DNA from: an uncultured Prevotella sp.
GTDB taxonomy: Bacteria; Bacteroidota; Bacteroidia; Bacteroidales; Bacteroidaceae
Direction: 5' to 3'
NCBI GenBank assembly: GCA_905198745.1
Contig: CAJKDU010000026.1
Span: 1-31,097 of the forward strand
Length of the DNA: 31,097 nt
The translations under genes were made by a program, and so were the position numbers. How positions within the stretch are numbered: position 1 is the first letter of the stretch; every line of letters starts with the position of its first letter. Of the stretch, positions 30,575-31,097 are shown one piece after another. The notes beneath the pieces were generated by a model. The model did no database searches, was not told the origin of the DNA, and worked only from the letters and a program-made list of their open reading frames with translations.

Positions 30575-31097
30575 CTATGCCGATTGCCTGGATTCCAGCG
30601 CTTTCGCCATTATGAAGTATGCCTCAACAGCCTCGTCATCGTTGATAATGCTCTCAGCCAGTTCGTCCAAAGCGATGCCCAAATGTTCACACAGAACTTC
30701 AAGCAGTCTTCGGATGCAGTCCAACATGCGGCTCCATAAGGTTAGAGCCCTCACATCGCTCTCCATGTTGACAAATAGCTTCCCCATCGTCTCGTATTCG
30801 GAAAAGCGTTTCTCCAGTGCCATGACAATGTATGCCAGGAAGCATACAGTCAGCGACCTGTCCGTCAAAGTCACGCCCCTGATAGCCACCCAATCCGAGA
30901 TACTGCTTTGCCTCCTTGTTAAGAACCTCAATGTTCCAGCGTATCTGGTATGTCTCGAACGCTTTCACAAAGGACATGGAGAGGTCTGATGTCAGCAGGA
31001 TATTTCACCTCTGGTTATGTCCGTAACGAATCAGGAATATGCGCACCGATTGTTCTCCGAGCCTGCCCTGCAGTGATCTGTACTGGCATTTGTACTT
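30575..31097 (-). pseudogene. Decayed IS4-type transposase, 5' end beyond the window
   Basis: Conceptual translation on the minus strand shows a DDE transposase C-terminal part with the YREK motif Y-x2-R-x3-E-x6-K ('YQIRWNIEVLNKEAK'), followed by 'YLGLGGYQGRDFDGQVAD'. Two lesions are visible. An in-frame TGA (plus 31005-31007) stands in '...GHNQR*NILLTSDLS', probably once TGG. A frameshift near plus 30848-30856 leads into 'TVCFLAYIVMALEKRF' in the next frame. The second frame ends at a TAG (plus 30575-30577). No terminal inverted repeat or target duplication was identified in 30467-30574. Confidence 0.72.

Overview
The window looks like a chromosomal segment from a Bacteroidales bacterium, most likely of the Prevotella/Segatella group. 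The evidence is the promoters (TTTG about 19-20 bp before TAnnTTTG, the Bacteroidetes primary sigma-factor pattern), the scarcity of Shine-Dalgarno sites, and the gene content: a BspA-type leucine-rich-repeat protein, GldH, a periplasmic beta-propeller AraC regulator, and CE12/GH2 pectin enzymes. All identifications come from reading motifs; no searches were run.

Layout. 1-272: the edge of an unidentified ORF and a small array of 22-bp repeats. 486-1694: PagL-like outer-membrane lipid A deacylase. 1833-6419: a four-gene tripartite efflux operon (TolC-type channel, MacA-type adaptor, MacB-type ATPase and permease as separate proteins), followed by a hairpin and an overlapping LytS/LytTR two-component pair (6597-8385). 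A bidirectional terminator separates these from a stand-alone gltD-like flavoprotein on the minus strand (8467-9816). This is divergent from an acyl-CoA ligase (10037-11686). 11687-12351 is a gene-free, repeat-rich interval. Next come a PfkB-family kinase, an IGHMBP2-like helicase, a membrane-anchored propeller/AraC regulator with no kinase, and the LRR protein. 19921-20822 is a second gene-free, repeat-rich interval.

20823-24755 is a compact housekeeping cluster: metF, holB, ricT/yaaT-like PSP1 protein and gldH. 24791-30466 carries three extracytoplasmic carbohydrate enzymes: two SGNH/CE12-like rhamnogalacturonan acetylesterases and a GH2 beta-galactosidase. They suggest use of acetylated, galactose-decorated pectin (RG-I). 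A WG-repeat-like protein lies on the opposite strand between the two esterases. The window ends in a decayed IS4-type transposase.

The most notable signals lie in small details and in the non-coding DNA. Two arrays share a 22-bp unit family. Two copies of a hairpin-containing dispersed element end in alternating GC tracts. GCGCCCTGCAA-type hairpins recur. A promoter is embedded in a terminator. There is a candidate minus-strand small RNA. The AraC regulator lacks its kinase, an esterase carries only the start of a pectin methylesterase domain, and the PagL-like protein appears to have its third catalytic position changed. I saw no clear phage, CRISPR, defence or biosynthetic system.
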